Notes: generated by a model not told the origin, from the letters alone. Positions 1 through 10,353 are shown, counted from the first letter of the stretch. The stretch is DNA of 64,000 nt from Paraburkholderia sp. DHOC27 (GCF_003429005.1 NZ_QVQV01000002.1:655700-719699); one strand, 5' to 3'. Numbers and translations are program-made.

Positions 1-208
1 GATATTCCTGCGCGATCGCGAGCGTCGCCTCCACTGAGAGGCCATCGGCGGGGGCATCCACCACACGGCTGTCGGGCACTAGCGCCGCCGGCTGCGCAAG
101 CCACGTCGGATACCAGAACGAGCGGATTTCACGCTTCGCCTGATAGCGCGAACCCGCGCCGCCGTCGAAGCCATCGTACGAAGGGGCCTGCAAAAACAGC
201 GTTTTCAT
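1..208 (-). CDS. hpnJ: HpnJ, hopanoid radical SAM protein (5' part only)
   Basis: Only the first 69 codons lie in the window; the gene runs off the left edge. The N-terminus MKTLFLQAPSYDGFDGG, followed by an SRYQAKREIRSFWYP stretch, is characteristic of HpnJ, the hopanoid-biosynthesis radical SAM enzyme. In Burkholderia HpnJ acts after HpnI and HpnK to turn the aminosugar on bacteriohopanetetrol into the cyclitol ether. A GGGAGAG Shine-Dalgarno sits 6 nt before the ATG. The gene lies 78 nt downstream of hpnI on the same strand, so the two are probably co-transcribed. The radical SAM CxxxCxxC motif would lie outside the window, so the call rests on the N-terminus and the neighbour. Confidence 0.85.
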   Translation of the reverse strand, partial: MKTLFLQAPSYDGFDGGAGSRYQAKREIRSFWYPTWLAQPAALVPDSRVVDAPADGLSVEATLAIAQEY

Positions 209-286
209 CAATGCTCTCCCGCGTTCTGCATTGTTTCTCATAGAAGTCTGGATGATGCTATACCGATCAATCAAGTGCGCGCCCTG

Positions 287-1495
287 TCACCCACGATCCG
301 ACATCTCGACAATCGAGGTGCGCGGCTGCGTCACGCGATTGACCACCGCCATGCGCGCGCCGCGCCACACCACATGCGAGCCGAACACCGCGGCCAGCCA
401 TTGCAGCGCCAGCAAGGTGTCGCGCAGCGGCACCAGCGGCAGGTCATGCCAGAAGCTGCGTGAATAGCGCGCGCTGCGCACATGCAACAAGATACGCGCG
501 AAACTGCCGGTGATCGTGCTGATCCATAGTATGCCGCTCATCCAGGCGTGCACCGTGCCGCCCTCGCCGTTCTCGATACCGAGCAGCATCAGCGCGCCGA
601 TCACGAGCCAGGGCGCGGTGAACGTGACGACCAGCGACGCAAACCCCGGCGGATTCACCGAGCGGATCGTACGCAACCAGCGCAATTCGCGCAGCCACAA
701 AGTGGTGAAGGTGGGCTCGATCACGTCCGTGGCGACCATCACCGGCGACAACACGGTGTTCAGACCCAGCGTGCGCGCGTGTTCGGCGAGCCAGTAATCA
801 TCCGCGAGGCAGTCCTTGAGCGTCTCGAAGCCGCCGATGCCCGCCAGCGTCTCGCGCCGCAACGCCAGCGTCGCGCCAAACCCGAAGCGGCGCGAGCCGC
901 CCGCATGCGCCACGCGTACCGACGGCGCAAACCATTCGTTGATGAACATGGCGCCAAGGCGCGGCCAGAAGCCGCCCACGCTCTGCGCACGGTACAGGCA
1001 GGTCACCACGCCGGTGTCCGGATCGGCGAGCGGCGCGATCACCGTGTCGAGATAATCCGGCTCCACGGCGATGTCGCTGTCGGCCAGCACGATGATGTCG
1101 TGGCGCGCCCGTTCGGCCATGTTGATCAGGTTGCTGACCTTCAGATTGCTGCCGTGCACGCGCGAATCGATCACCAGTTCGATATCGCATTGCGGATAGG
1201 CGGCCTGCAGCCGCCGCACCACGCCGATGGCAGGATCAACCGGCGAAGAGACGCCGAACAGCAGTTGAAAACACGGATGCGCCTGATTGCAAAAGGTCTC
1301 GAGATTTTCGTAGAGACGCGGCTCGGTGCCGCAAAGCGGCTTGAGCACGCTGACCGACGCCCACCCCACATTGCGGTTGCGCGAGCGCTTGCCGAAAAAC
1401 GGCATCGCGAACGCGGCGACGACTGCGTAGGTCGTGGTCGCACAACACATTGCGATCACCAGCCACGTCATAAGACAGCTTGCATGCAACGTCAT
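287..1495 (-). CDS. hpnI: HpnI, hopanoid-associated glycosyltransferase
   Basis: This 402-residue membrane glycosyltransferase of the ceramide-glucosyltransferase type (GT21-like) is inferred to add N-acetylglucosamine to bacteriohopanetetrol. An N-terminal membrane segment (about 8-33) is followed by the catalytic domain. The DSD motif is at 139-141, an ADDYW acidic motif at 231-235 and a RELRW motif (the R/QxxRW signature) at 269-273. Hydrophobic segments near 285-305 and 318-335 would anchor the C-terminus. The ATG at 1495 is preceded by AGGAG with a 9-nt spacer. hpnJ follows on the same strand. An alternative start is Met9, but the first ATG has the better ribosome site. Confidence 0.9.
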   Translation of the reverse strand: MTLHASCLMTWLVIAMCCATTTYAVVAAFAMPFFGKRSRNRNVGWASVSVLKPLCGTEPRLYENLETFCNQAHPCFQLLFGVSSPVDPAIGVVRRLQAAYPQCDIELVIDSRVHGSNLKVSNLINMAERARHDIIVLADSDIAVEPDYLDTVIAPLADPDTGVVTCLYRAQSVGGFWPRLGAMFINEWFAPSVRVAHAGGSRRFGFGATLALRRETLAGIGGFETLKDCLADDYWLAEHARTLGLNTVLSPVMVATDVIEPTFTTLWLRELRWLRTIRSVNPPGFASLVVTFTAPWLVIGALMLLGIENGEGGTVHAWMSGILWISTITGSFARILLHVRSARYSRSFWHDLPLVPLRDTLLALQWLAAVFGSHVVWRGARMAVVNRVTQPRTSIVEMSDRG

Positions 1496-2278
1496 TGCCC
1501 ATCACTCCTGCTTGAGGCTGGGCCCGTGAGGGCAACCGCAAGTCAAGTGAAAACATATTAAACAGAACGCTCGTTCGCACTTTCAGCGCTCCTGCCAATT
1601 ACGCCCGGCCACTCACGGCTTTACTGCCGCTCTGCCGAAAACAATGCACGGGATATATCCGTAACGCCCCGTAATAATGATTTGACTATATGACAGACGA
1701 TCGAAAGCCAATAGACAGTCTCATGCTCGATAAAACAGGCGAGTTAATCCGCCGACGCCTGTTTGGGTCGCTTTAACTATTTTCCAAGGACAGCCACCAC
1801 CACGCCGCTACGCTGACCGCGAAGTCAACCGTGGCGCGCGTTGAATGCTGATTGCAAGATGCTGCATGAACGCAAAAATTGTAGCAGCGCTGGCGCAGAC
1901 TTGCTTGAAGCCAGCCAACGTTCATCACTTATTGTCTGCCCTAGAAGTTTTTACCGTACCATGCGCGTGCTTTGTCGAAGTCATAATAGATTCTTCAATT
2001 TGATGTTAATCAATTCGATTCAGATAAATTAGTCTAATGAATGTGTGAGTGGGAACACTTAATGGCAAGCGCGATGGGGACGCCAGGCAAAACAGGGAAG
2101 CCCGATGGCCCGCCAATGCCACCGCAACACCCTGCTGTAGACGTGGGCTTGTGAACCGCGTCAGCGGGAATCCGGGCGCTTTGGCACAATCCGCTTTTGC
2201 TCTGGCTGCTGTCGGCCCGACGCAGGCGAACCCTCGCCTTGCGCAACCCACACGGCGCAGGCTTTGGACGAACTTGCC
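1496..2278. other. Intergenic region between divergent hpnI and the LLM oxidoreductase
   Basis: About 780 bp with no gene I can support. A 63-codon ORF at 1841-2032 lacks a ribosome site and resembles nothing I know. The stretch around 1920-2040 is clearly more AT-rich than its neighbours and must hold the divergent promoters for hpnI (minus) and the monooxygenase (plus). A perfect inverted repeat lies at 1733-1764 and is listed separately. Confidence 0.6.
1733..1764. repeat. Perfect 9-bp inverted repeat, 14-nt loop
   Basis: AAACAGGCG (1733-1741) is exactly complementary to CGCCTGTTT (1756-1764). No T-tract follows on either strand close enough to make a convincing terminator, so it could be an operator or a structure in the hpnI leader about 240 nt upstream of the hpnI start. 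Function is unknown. Confidence 0.5.
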
Positions 2279-3274
2279 ATGATTCCTTTCTCGGTCCTCG
2301 ACCTTTCTCCCATCAACGTCGGCGCCACGGCGGCACAGGCTTTCAAGAACACGCTCGATCTCGCGCAGCACGCGGAGAAGTGGGGCTATCAACGCTACTG
2401 GCTGGCTGAGCATCACAACATGACCGGCATTGCCAGTGCGGCGACCTCGGTGGTGATCGGCCACGTGGCGGGCGGCACGCAAACCATTCGCGTCGGCTCA
2501 GGCGGCGTGATGCTGCCGAATCACGCCCCGCTCGTGATTGCCGAACAGTTCGGCACGCTGGCGTCGCTCTACCCCGGCCGCATTGATCTGGGTCTGGGCC
2601 GCGCACCTGGCACCGATCAGACCACCGCTCGCGCACTGCGTCGCGATCTGCAAGGCAGCGCGGATTCCTTCCCGGACGATGTGGTCGAGTTGCAGCGCTA
2701 TTTCGCCGAGCCCGTGGCCGGTCAACGGGTTCGTGCGGTGCCTGGTGCGGGTCTGCAAGTGCCGATCTGGCTGCTCGGTTCGTCGCTCTTCAGCGCGCAA
2801 CTGGCGGCGGCGCTCGGCTTGCCGTTTGCGTTCGCCTCGCACTTTGCCCCGGACCATATGCTGACCGCGCTACGGCTTTATCGCGCGCAGTTCCGTCCTT
2901 CGGCGGCGCTCGACAAGCCGTATGCGATGGTGGGCGTAAATCTGTTCGCCGCGGATACAAACGAAGAAGCGCGGCTGCTGTTCACGTCGCTGCAGCAGCA
3001 GTTCATCAACTTGCGGCGCGGCACGCCCGGTCAACTGCAACCGCCGGTGGAACGGCTCGAGGCCGCCGAGATGGAGTTAACCAATGTCGCGCATTCGCTC
3101 GCCTGTTCCGTGATCGGCGATCCGGACACGGTGCGCGAGGGCCTGCTTTCGGTGATTGAGCAAACCGGCGCCGACGAGCTGATGCTAACCGCGCAGATCT
3201 TCGATCACAGCGCGCGGCTGCGGTCGTTTGAGATTGCTGCGCAGGTGCGTGAGGGGATGGTGGGCGGGGTGTGA
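2279..3274 (+). CDS. LLM-class flavin-dependent oxidoreductase (MsnO8/YhbW-like)
   Basis: A luciferase-like monooxygenase of 331 residues with a TIM-barrel fold, expected to use FMNH2 and O2 on an unknown substrate. The start [12 protein letters not shown], the motif WLAEHHNM near residue 45 and the [16 protein letters not shown] block near residues 73-88 are typical of the MsnO8/YhbW group. I chose the ATG at 2279 because family members begin at this point; a TTG five codons upstream (2264) is also open. The Shine-Dalgarno is weak. It stands alone, divergent from hpnI and followed by an unrelated pair, so context gives no hint of substrate. Confidence 0.82.
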   Translation: MIPFSVLDLSPINVGATAAQAFKNTLDLAQHAEKWGYQRYWLAEHHNMTGIASAATSVVIGHVAGGTQTIRVGSGGVMLPNHAPLVIAEQFGTLASLYPGRIDLGLGRAPGTDQTTARALRRDLQGSADSFPDDVVELQRYFAEPVAGQRVRAVPGAGLQVPIWLLGSSLFSAQLAAALGLPFAFASHFAPDHMLTALRLYRAQFRPSAALDKPYAMVGVNLFAADTNEEARLLFTSLQQQFINLRRGTPGQLQPPVERLEAAEMELTNVAHSLACSVIGDPDTVREGLLSVIEQTGADELMLTAQIFDHSARLRSFEIAAQVREGMVGGV

Positions 3275-3486
3275 GGGGGTGGGCTGGAAGGCCTCGACTA
3301 CCCGCAGCGAAATGCATCTTCGTATGTCCACTTTGCATATTTCGGGACAGATTCGATGGTACGCTGACGCCTCGGGTTTGAACGCAAGAACCTCCGTTTT
3401 ACGCTGCATATACAGGCGTCAAATCGACTGGCCTTGCAAACATCGGGGACTACAGCGGGTGCATTGTGAGAAGACAGGGACAAACA

Positions 3487-3978
3487 GTGGCTGAACCGGA
3501 AACCGGAGATTCGGGCCTTTCTTCCGTTGAGTACGTGCGACGCGTCACGGCCTTTCTGGGGAACGTGAGCGGATGGTGCCGGGCGCACGGCCTCACCGTG
3601 GAACGCGACACCGTCATGCTCAGCGAAGAGCTGATGGCCCAGTATGTCGCCCCCAGCCTCTACATATCAAAGGACGACGTGCCAGTCGCCAGAATCCTGC
3701 CAATTGGATCAAGAATCATTGGCGCACAAGGCCGAGTGGACCTGATCGGCGGCGTAGCAAGACATTCGCTCCTGTTCCGTGTTGGAAGGAGTCCTGCGCT
3801 TTCAACACAAACTGGCGTCGGCGGAAAATTCAAAGCCTCGTTGTCGACACCCTTGCTTTCGCAAGTCGGAGAAGAGGGTTGGTACTGGATAGAGGCTACG
3901 GTGCGTCGTGCAAAGCTCGTAGACGAGCGTCTGTTTCTCGATCTACTCACGGACGTCTCCGACCATGAATTTGAATAA
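3487..3978 (+). CDS. Unknown protein, first gene of a pair with a HEPN-like protein
   Basis: A protein of 163 residues that I do not recognise. It is soluble, with no signal peptide or membrane segment; the C-terminal half alternates beta-type segments (for example WYWIEATVRRAKL and LFLDLLTDV). I chose the GTG at 3487 because AGGGA lies 6 nt before it. A GTG at 3466 would add seven residues and has a poorer site. The end overlaps the next gene by 14 bp, so the two are almost certainly co-translated. This region looks accessory compared with the housekeeping genes around it. A role as partner, inhibitor or specificity subunit of the HEPN protein is inference only. Confidence 0.65.
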   Translation: MAEPETGDSGLSSVEYVRRVTAFLGNVSGWCRAHGLTVERDTVMLSEELMAQYVAPSLYISKDDVPVARILPIGSRIIGAQGRVDLIGGVARHSLLFRVGRSPALSTQTGVGGKFKASLSTPLLSQVGEEGWYWIEATVRRAKLVDERLFLDLLTDVSDHEFE

Positions 3979-4534
3979 CCCGCTGGATCCCGTCTACAAG
4001 GCATTTGGTGTAGCGAAGGATTGCTTCAAGGTGGCCACGCGTATGATTCAGATCCAGCACGAAGAGCTGATCTTGCGCACCCGGTTCATTGGCGCGGCGC
4101 CGGAGGAAACAAAAGCCGCCCTGGAAGATGCCGCAAAACAGGCGGCCGATCTCGCGATCCTTGCGCTCTTCGCCACATTCGAGCGGTTCGTCATCGAGCA
4201 TCTGCAAACGGCGAACCGTCTGCTTGCCGCTGGTTATCCGCGCCAGTATGCCCAGAAGCTGGCGGAAAAGTTTGAGAGTGAAGTCGAATACTGGCGGTTC
4301 GGCGAGATCCTCAACCTTTTCAAAGGCGAGGTTGACTCCGATCTCATCGGCCAAGTGAAGCAAATCAAGCAATATCGCGATTGGATCGCCCATCAAAATC
4401 CAGGCAGGCCAACCCCGATGCAGATCACACCCGAAACGGCTTTCGATGTCTTAACCCGGATGATCCAGCAGATTCGACGCACCCATACACTTGCTCAGGA
4501 AGAGGTCGCGCTCGACGCCTTCGCATCAGCGTGA
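3965..4534 (+). CDS. HEPN-like all-alpha protein with an R-x4-H motif
   Basis: A predicted all-alpha protein of 189 residues. The sequence QYRDWIAHQNP places Arg138 and His143 in the R-x4-H arrangement that marks HEPN-type ribonucleases, and a long helical region (about 20-110) precedes it, as in RiboL-PSP-HEPN and MAE_28990-type families. HEPN proteins are often RNA-cleaving toxins or effectors of abortive infection, usually beside a neutralising partner. Here the only candidate partner is the gene that overlaps its start by 14 bp. The order is unknown protein then HEPN, on the plus strand, between a monooxygenase and a convergent hydrolase. RNase activity is inferred from two residues and has not been shown. 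Confidence 0.62.
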   Translation: MNLNNPLDPVYKAFGVAKDCFKVATRMIQIQHEELILRTRFIGAAPEETKAALEDAAKQAADLAILALFATFERFVIEHLQTANRLLAAGYPRQYAQKLAEKFESEVEYWRFGEILNLFKGEVDSDLIGQVKQIKQYRDWIAHQNPGRPTPMQITPETAFDVLTRMIQQIRRTHTLAQEEVALDAFASA

Positions 4535-4588
4535 GCGTGGAGAGCGGCGCAGCGCACGCAGGCGCGCTGCAGAAACGTATCCAGATGC

Positions 4589-5683
4589 TCACGGGTTCCC
4601 CTCCACCGCCCCCAACCCCTCCAGCAACGCCCGATGAAACGCCTGCGGATCCTGCATCTGCGGCGCGTGCCCATCGTCCGGCAATTCCACCAGCGTCGCA
4701 TGCGGAATCACCTTCGCGGCCGCGCGGCCTAACTCGGGATAATGCCCAAGCGTCGCCTGTACCTCGGGTGGTGCGGCGTCCTTGCCGATCGCCGTCGTGT
4801 CCTTCTGGCCGATCAACAGCAACGTAGGCATCTGCAATGCGCCCAGTTCGTAGACCACGGGCTGCGTGTAAATCATGTCGTACAGCAAGGCCGAATTCCA
4901 CGCGACGATGTCCCTCCCCGGTCCACGATACATGCCCGCCAGCATCTGCACCCACGGTTCATAATCCGCGCGCCAATGACCGGCGTAGTAGGTGGATTGT
5001 TCGTAACGGCGGATGCTGTCCGCGGTCGTCTTCAGCTCGCGCGCATACCATTGATCCACGGAGAGTGACGGCACGCCCTTCGCCTTCCAGTCCTCCAGAC
5101 CAATCGGATTGACGAGCACCAGTTGCTCGGTTGCCTGCGGATACATCAGCGCGTAACGGATCGCCAGCATGCCGCCGGTCGAATGCCCGATGATGGTGGC
5201 CCGGCTCACACCCAACGATTCGAGCAACGCATGTGTATTACGCGCGAGCTGCTGGAAACTAAATTGATAGCGCTCCGGCTTGCTCGACTCGCAAAAGCCG
5301 ATCTGGTCCGGCGCGATCACACGATAGCCCGCGTCGCTCAGGCGCTGCATGGTGGGCCACCACGTGGCCGCGCAAAAGTTCTTGCCGTGCAGCAGCACCG
5401 CCGTGCGGCCATTCGCGTGCGCGGGTCGGATGTCCATGTACGCCATGTGCAAGGGCACGCCCTGCGAGGTGAAATCGAATTCCCCGACCGGCGCCGGATA
5501 GTCGAAGCCCTGAAGCTCGGGGCCATAGGCCGGACCCTCGTTGGCGGAGGCCGCGCTTGCATTGGTGGCCTCTGCTTCGCTCGCGGCAGAGGCGGCGCTT
5601 GCTGCGCTTGCGAACATCGACGCGGACAGCGCGACGGCCGAACACGTAGTAACGGCGAGCAGCCTGCAACGACGGAAAGTCAT
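4589..5683 (-). CDS. Exported alpha/beta-fold hydrolase
   Basis: A 364-residue alpha/beta hydrolase with an N-terminal signal peptide (basic start, hydrophobic core about 8-22, Ala-rich cleavage region about 25-36), so probably periplasmic. The oxyanion-hole HG motif is at 99-100, the nucleophile elbow GHSTGG has Ser168, and the catalytic His is His339 in DDGHAPQ. The acid is probably Asp in the QKDTT segment near 298. The substrate cannot be read from sequence; esterase or haloalkane-dehalogenase-like hydrolases share this layout. It is convergent with the HEPN pair and far from glgC, so it is probably a single-gene unit. An alanine-rich linker (25-48) follows the signal. Confidence 0.8.
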   Translation of the reverse strand: MTFRRCRLLAVTTCSAVALSASMFASAASAASAASEAEATNASAASANEGPAYGPELQGFDYPAPVGEFDFTSQGVPLHMAYMDIRPAHANGRTAVLLHGKNFCAATWWPTMQRLSDAGYRVIAPDQIGFCESSKPERYQFSFQQLARNTHALLESLGVSRATIIGHSTGGMLAIRYALMYPQATEQLVLVNPIGLEDWKAKGVPSLSVDQWYARELKTTADSIRRYEQSTYYAGHWRADYEPWVQMLAGMYRGPGRDIVAWNSALLYDMIYTQPVVYELGALQMPTLLLIGQKDTTAIGKDAAPPEVQATLGHYPELGRAAAKVIPHATLVELPDDGHAPQMQDPQAFHRALLEGLGAVEGNP

Positions 5684-6297
5684 AAGCGATGATGCCTCGA
5701 TCAGGATGGGTTCGCACTACGCGCGCACTGAACGGGTAGCGTGCGCCGATTCGCTAAACGCGAGCCGTGCGCTACGCACCGCCGCGCTTCGAAGGCGCTT
5801 TTTACAGTTCTACTGACTTCTATCAACCAGTCGCAAATTCTACGTTGTCAGACGAAAGCGCGCCTCGGCACGCCACGCTGCGCTGGGCCATCGCGCCCAT
5901 ACACCGCTTTGACGCGATGTGGCACATAATTTGCGCACCACCAGGCGCAGCGCAATCAGCGACCGAGGAACCGGCAATGCGCCGTGCCGCACCGACGCTC
6001 TCCCGGTACCCTGCGATCTTATGCAGGACGCCAAAAAGACCCGCGAGGACGCCAGCAAGGGCACTGCGAAGTAGATCAACCGGTTTGCGCATCCACACAA
6101 TCCAGACTATTCGGCGGCGGTAAAACGGTGCTAGAAATAGGAAACAATCGTTACAGGCAGCGCGACAGCAACGAGTATCTGGAACAGAATCCATAAAAAA
6201 GACCAGCAGCAGCGTTCGGGGTTCACTACCAATAATCGTGTTGCATAAGAGCGGCATCGGCGCCAAAGCGCTGACCGTTCTACCAAGGAGACAAGAC
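5684..6297. other. Intergenic region between the exported hydrolase and glgC
   Basis: About 610 bp with no supportable gene; open frames here overlap one another on both strands and none has a ribosome site or a recognisable product. It must hold divergent promoters for the hydrolase (minus) and glgC (plus). I saw no clear repeat. Confidence 0.55.
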
Positions 6298-7575
6298 ATG
6301 GAAACTCCGGCAAGCCTCAACGATCTGCAACGCGCCACTCTCGCCATTGTTCTTGCGGGCGGCCGCGGCACCCGGCTCGGTGCACTCACCAACAAGCGCG
6401 TCAAACCGGCCGTGCACTTTGGCGGCAAGTACCGCATCATCGACTTCGCCCTCTCCAACTGTCTGAATTCGGGCATCCGCCGCATCGCCGTGGTCACGCA
6501 GTACAAGGCGCATTCGCTGATCCGCCACGTGCAGCGCGGCTGGGGTTTCCTGCGCGGCGAGTTCAACGAGTTCATCGACCTGTGGCCGGCGCAGCAGCGC
6601 GTCGAGGGCGCGCACTGGTATCGCGGCACGGCCGATGCCGTGTTCCAGAACCTCGACATCATCCGCTCCATCCGTCCCAAGTACGTGGTCGTGCTGGCAG
6701 GCGATCACATCTACAAGATGGACTACACGCGCATGATCCGCGACCACGTGGAAAGCGGCGCGGACTGCACGGTGGGCTGTATCGAGGTGCCGCGCATGGA
6801 CGCGGTGGCGTTCGGCGTGATGCACGTGAACGAGCAGCGTCAGGTGACCGGCTTCGTCGAGAAACCCGCTGATCCGCCTGCCATGCCGGGCCGGCCGGAT
6901 ATCGCGCTAGCCAGCATGGGCATCTACGTGTTCAACGCCGACTACCTGTACTCGCTGCTGGAAGAAAACATCGCCAGCACCGACACGGATCACGACTTCG
7001 GCAAGGACATCCTGCCGCGTGTGGTCACGCAGGGCTCGGCGATCGCGCATCCGTTCAGCATGTCGTGCGTATCGTCGGACCCGAACGTGGAACCGTACTG
7101 GCGCGACGTCGGCACCATCGACGCCTATTGGGCCGCCAATCTCGACCTCGCCTCCACCATTCCGACGCTCGACCTGTACGACCCCGACTGGCCCATCTGG
7201 ACGCAGCAGCAGCAATTGCCGCCGGCCAAGTTCGTGCGCGACATGAACGGCCTGCAGGGTTCGGCCACCAACCTGATCGTGTGCGGCGGCTGCGTAATCT
7301 CCGGTTCGCAGATTTCGCGCTCGGTGGTGTCGTCGAACGTGGTGGTGAATTCATTCTGTAACATCAATGAGGCAGTCTTGTTGCCGCAAGTGACGGTCGG
7401 CGCCAGTTGCCGTCTGCGGCGCGTGGTGATCGACCGCGGTTGTACGATTCCGGATGGCACGGTGATCGGCGAAGACCCGGTGGCCGATGCGGAGCGTTTC
7501 TACCGCACCGACAGCGGCATCGTGCTGGTGACGCCGGAAGCGCTCAGAGGGCAAAAGACGCCGCCGCCGAACTAG
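6298..7575 (+). CDS. glgC: Glucose-1-phosphate adenylyltransferase
   Basis: GlgC makes ADP-glucose from glucose-1-phosphate and ATP, the first committed step of bacterial glycogen synthesis. The 425-residue length fits the family (E. coli 431). The nucleotide-binding signature [13 protein letters not shown] is near residues 19-31, the substrate-binding FVEKPADPP near 194-202, and a left-handed beta-helix C-terminus begins around residue 300. I chose the ATG at 6298 because AAGGAGACAAGAC precedes it; the upstream ATG at 6238 has no such site. glgA follows after 61 bp, so the two form an operon. No glgB or glgP is visible here. Confidence 0.95.
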   Translation: METPASLNDLQRATLAIVLAGGRGTRLGALTNKRVKPAVHFGGKYRIIDFALSNCLNSGIRRIAVVTQYKAHSLIRHVQRGWGFLRGEFNEFIDLWPAQQRVEGAHWYRGTADAVFQNLDIIRSIRPKYVVVLAGDHIYKMDYTRMIRDHVESGADCTVGCIEVPRMDAVAFGVMHVNEQRQVTGFVEKPADPPAMPGRPDIALASMGIYVFNADYLYSLLEENIASTDTDHDFGKDILPRVVTQGSAIAHPFSMSCVSSDPNVEPYWRDVGTIDAYWAANLDLASTIPTLDLYDPDWPIWTQQQQLPPAKFVRDMNGLQGSATNLIVCGGCVISGSQISRSVVSSNVVVNSFCNINEAVLLPQVTVGASCRLRRVVIDRGCTIPDGTVIGEDPVADAERFYRTDSGIVLVTPEALRGQKTPPPN

Positions 7576-7636
7576 TGTCGGCGGGTTGCGCCGAGCGCCG
7601 CTCGATCTTCATCCACTTTCACGCGGAAATCTGCCC

Positions 7637-9097
7637 ATGACGATTCGCGCCTTGCACGTCGCAAGCGAGCTGTATCCCCTCCTGAAAACAGGCGGTCTTG
7701 CCGATGTGGCGGGCGCCCTGCCCCCGGCGCTGAGCGAGCGTGGCGCGGATGTGCGGGTCCTGTTGCCGGGTTTCCCGGCGGTGCTGGCCGGACTCACCGA
7801 TCTGCGCCCCGTCGCGCAACTGGGGCGCCGCTTCGACGCGCCCAATGTCACGCTCGAACAAGGCACGCTGGCGGCGAATGGGCTGGTGGTCTACGTGATC
7901 CGCGCGGATACGCTGTATGACCGGCCGGGCAATCCGTATCTCGACTCGCAGCACGTGCCGTATGGCGACAACGCCCAGCGCTTCGCGCTGCTGGGCTGGG
8001 TCGCGGCGCAGCTTGCGCAGCACCTCGATCCGGCGTGGGCGCCGCAGATCGTTCATGCGCACGACTGGCACGCGGGGCTTGCCCCGGCCTATCTGCGCGC
8101 CGCCGAACGAGAACATGGCCGGGTCTTCGCGCGCAGCGTGTTCACGGTGCACAACCTCGCCTATCAGGGCATCTTCCCCGCGCATCTGTTCGGCCAGCTC
8201 GGACTGCCGGCGGATTTCTTCCACATTCAGGGCATCGAGTTTTATGGCCAGTTGTCGTTCCTGAAGGCGGGCCTCTTTTACAGCGACCGCATCACCACGG
8301 TGAGCCCCACCTACGCGCGCGAAATCCAGACGCTCGCCCAGGGCGGCGGCCTCGACGGGCTGTTGCGCTTCCGTACTCACGATCTGTCGGGCATTCTCAA
8401 CGGCGTCGACTATACGGTCTGGAATCCTGCCACCGACGCCTTGCTCCCCGAGCATTACACGGCCACCCGGCCAGTCGGCAAGCATGCCTGCAAGGCGGCG
8501 CTGCAAAAGCGCTTCGGCCTGGCGGAGAAAAGCGACGCGCTGCTGTTCGGGGTGGTGAGCCGGCTGACCGAACAAAAGGGCCTCGACCTGCTGCTGGCGT
8601 CGCTGCCGGAGATCATCAAGCGCGGCGGTCAACTGGTGGTGTTCGGCACCGGCGACCCCGCGCTGGAAACGGGCCTGCAACGTGTCGCACATAGTCATCC
8701 AGAGTCTGTGGCGGTCGAACTGGGCTTCGACGAGAGCCTGGCGCACGCCATCATCGCGGGTAGCGACGTGGTGGCGGTGCCATCGCGCTTCGAGCCGTGC
8801 GGTCTGACGCAGTTGTACGCGCTCGCGTATGGCTCACTGCCGCTGGTGCATCGGGTGGGCGGCCTCGCTGACACGGTGGTCGACGCGTCACTGGAAAACC
8901 TCGCGGACAATCTCGCCACTGGCTTCGTCTTCGAGCGCTTCGAGCCCGAGGCCCTCTCTGCGGCGATCCGGCGGGCGTTCGCCCTGTACGGACGACGCAC
9001 CGAATGGAAAGCGACGCAAAAGCGCGCCATGCAGCAGGACTTCGGCTGGGGCGCGTCGGCTGACCGTTATCTGGCCTTGTATCGCGACTTGACCTGA
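7637..9097 (+). CDS. glgA: Glycogen synthase (ADP-glucose type)
   Basis: GlgA, a GT5 glycosyltransferase, extends alpha-1,4-glucan from ADP-glucose supplied by GlgC. The product is 486 residues, close to other GlgA proteins. The ADP-glucose-binding KTGGLADV motif starts at Lys17, and HAHDWHAGL, VHNLAYQG and the C-terminal SRFEPCGLTQLYA block (with the conserved Glu) are all present in order. The ATG at 7637 gives the normal N-terminus MTIRALHVASELYPLLKTGG; a frame open to 7586 would add 17 unlikely residues. It is downstream of glgC and followed by a 312-bp gap before pdxY. Confidence 0.95.
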   Translation: MTIRALHVASELYPLLKTGGLADVAGALPPALSERGADVRVLLPGFPAVLAGLTDLRPVAQLGRRFDAPNVTLEQGTLAANGLVVYVIRADTLYDRPGNPYLDSQHVPYGDNAQRFALLGWVAAQLAQHLDPAWAPQIVHAHDWHAGLAPAYLRAAEREHGRVFARSVFTVHNLAYQGIFPAHLFGQLGLPADFFHIQGIEFYGQLSFLKAGLFYSDRITTVSPTYAREIQTLAQGGGLDGLLRFRTHDLSGILNGVDYTVWNPATDALLPEHYTATRPVGKHACKAALQKRFGLAEKSDALLFGVVSRLTEQKGLDLLLASLPEIIKRGGQLVVFGTGDPALETGLQRVAHSHPESVAVELGFDESLAHAIIAGSDVVAVPSRFEPCGLTQLYALAYGSLPLVHRVGGLADTVVDASLENLADNLATGFVFERFEPEALSAAIRRAFALYGRRTEWKATQKRAMQQDFGWGASADRYLALYRDLT

Positions 9098-9409
9098 GCC
9101 GCGGGCCGCCCCCGCTCCGCTCATCGAATCGCCTATCGAGCCAACGCGATTAGCCGGCTCGTTCCGCCAGATATAACCGGCGACTGATGGTTTGGCGCAA
9201 CAACACGGGGACGGATCACGTCCTTTTGCGCCAAATCTCATGTATTGTCTATTGCACATGCACATTGCGGGCGCCGCGGCATGCCCCGAACGGGCATCGC
9301 GCAGCCGTTCCGTCCTGGTTCCGGCTCGGGCACGGCGCACACGCAGTCGCACGACACCCACTTTCCATTCTCAGCGCGCTCCTCCACAGAGCGTGCCGGT
9401 GTAGACATC

Positions 9410-10273
9410 ATGAAAAACGTATTGAGTATCCAGTCGCACGTCGTATTCGGGCACGCCGGCAACAGCGCCGCGGTGTTCCCGATGCGCCGTCTCGGCGTCA
9501 ATGTCTGGCCGCTCAACACGGTGCAATTCTCCAATCACACGCAGTACGGTCACTGGACCGGCAGCGCGATCGACGCGGAGCAGGTGCAGGATCTGGTGGA
9601 CGGCATCGGCGCGATCGGCGTGCTGCCGCGCTGCGACGCGGTGCTCTCGGGCTATCTCGGCACGCCCGAGCAGGCGCAAGCGGTGATCGAAGTGGTCAAG
9701 TCGGTGAAAGCGGCGAATCCGCGCGCCTGGTATTTCTGCGACCCGGTGATGGGCACCTCCGCCGGCTGCAAGGTCGAACCGGGTATTCAGGAGTTTCTGG
9801 TGCGCACCATGCCGGAGGTGGCCGATGCGATGGCGCCGAATCACGGCGAACTGCAACGCCTCGTGGGTCGCGAGATCGAGACGCTCGAAGAGGCCGTGGA
9901 CGCCTGTCACGAGATTCTCGCGCGCGGACCGAAGCTCGTGCTGGTCAAGCATCTGCTGGACCGCAACAGTCCGGCTGACCGCTTCAACATGCTGGTGGTG
10001 ACGCCTCACGAGGCCTGGATGGGACAGCGCCCGCTCTACCCGTTTGCGCGTCAACCGGTGGGGGTGGGCGATCTGACGAGCGCGGTGTTCGTCGCGCGTA
10101 CGCTGCTGGGCGATTCCGTGCGGGCAGCCTTCGAGCATACGCTCGCCGCCGTCAACGCCGTCGTCAAGGCGACGTGGCAGGCGGGGCGTTATGAACTGGA
10201 ACTGGTTGCCGCGCAAAATGAAATCGCCCAGCCGCACGAATGGTTCGATGCCTGGGCGGCGGCGACGGTCTAA
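9410..10273 (+). CDS. pdxY: Pyridoxal kinase PdxY
   Basis: PdxY phosphorylates pyridoxal to pyridoxal 5'-phosphate in vitamin B6 salvage. The 287-residue length matches E. coli PdxY. The N-terminus [20 protein letters not shown] is diagnostic, CDPVMG near residue 118 contacts ATP, and the C-terminal [12 protein letters not shown] motif carries the catalytic Asp of the ribokinase fold. I chose the ATG at 9410 on family length; an upstream in-frame start at 9245 adds 55 residues that look like non-coding sequence. It appears to be a single-gene unit, with a 13-bp tandem repeat array just downstream. Confidence 0.95.
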   Translation: MKNVLSIQSHVVFGHAGNSAAVFPMRRLGVNVWPLNTVQFSNHTQYGHWTGSAIDAEQVQDLVDGIGAIGVLPRCDAVLSGYLGTPEQAQAVIEVVKSVKAANPRAWYFCDPVMGTSAGCKVEPGIQEFLVRTMPEVADAMAPNHGELQRLVGREIETLEEAVDACHEILARGPKLVLVKHLLDRNSPADRFNMLVVTPHEAWMGQRPLYPFARQPVGVGDLTSAVFVARTLLGDSVRAAFEHTLAAVNAVVKATWQAGRYELELVAAQNEIAQPHEWFDAWAAATV

Positions 10274-10353
10274 GCCTTGGCCATTCAGGCGAAGCAAGCT
10301 GAATGCAGCGGTGCGAGCCAGGGTGGTCTCGCACGAGAGGCCCGAACTCGCGG

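Noticed and set aside
1841..2032. 63-codon ORF upstream of the LLM gene
   Set aside because: No ribosome site, no recognisable product, located in an AT-rich promoter region.
5741..6123. Overlapping short ORFs upstream of glgC
   Set aside because: Frames on both strands, Arg-rich, none with a ribosome site.
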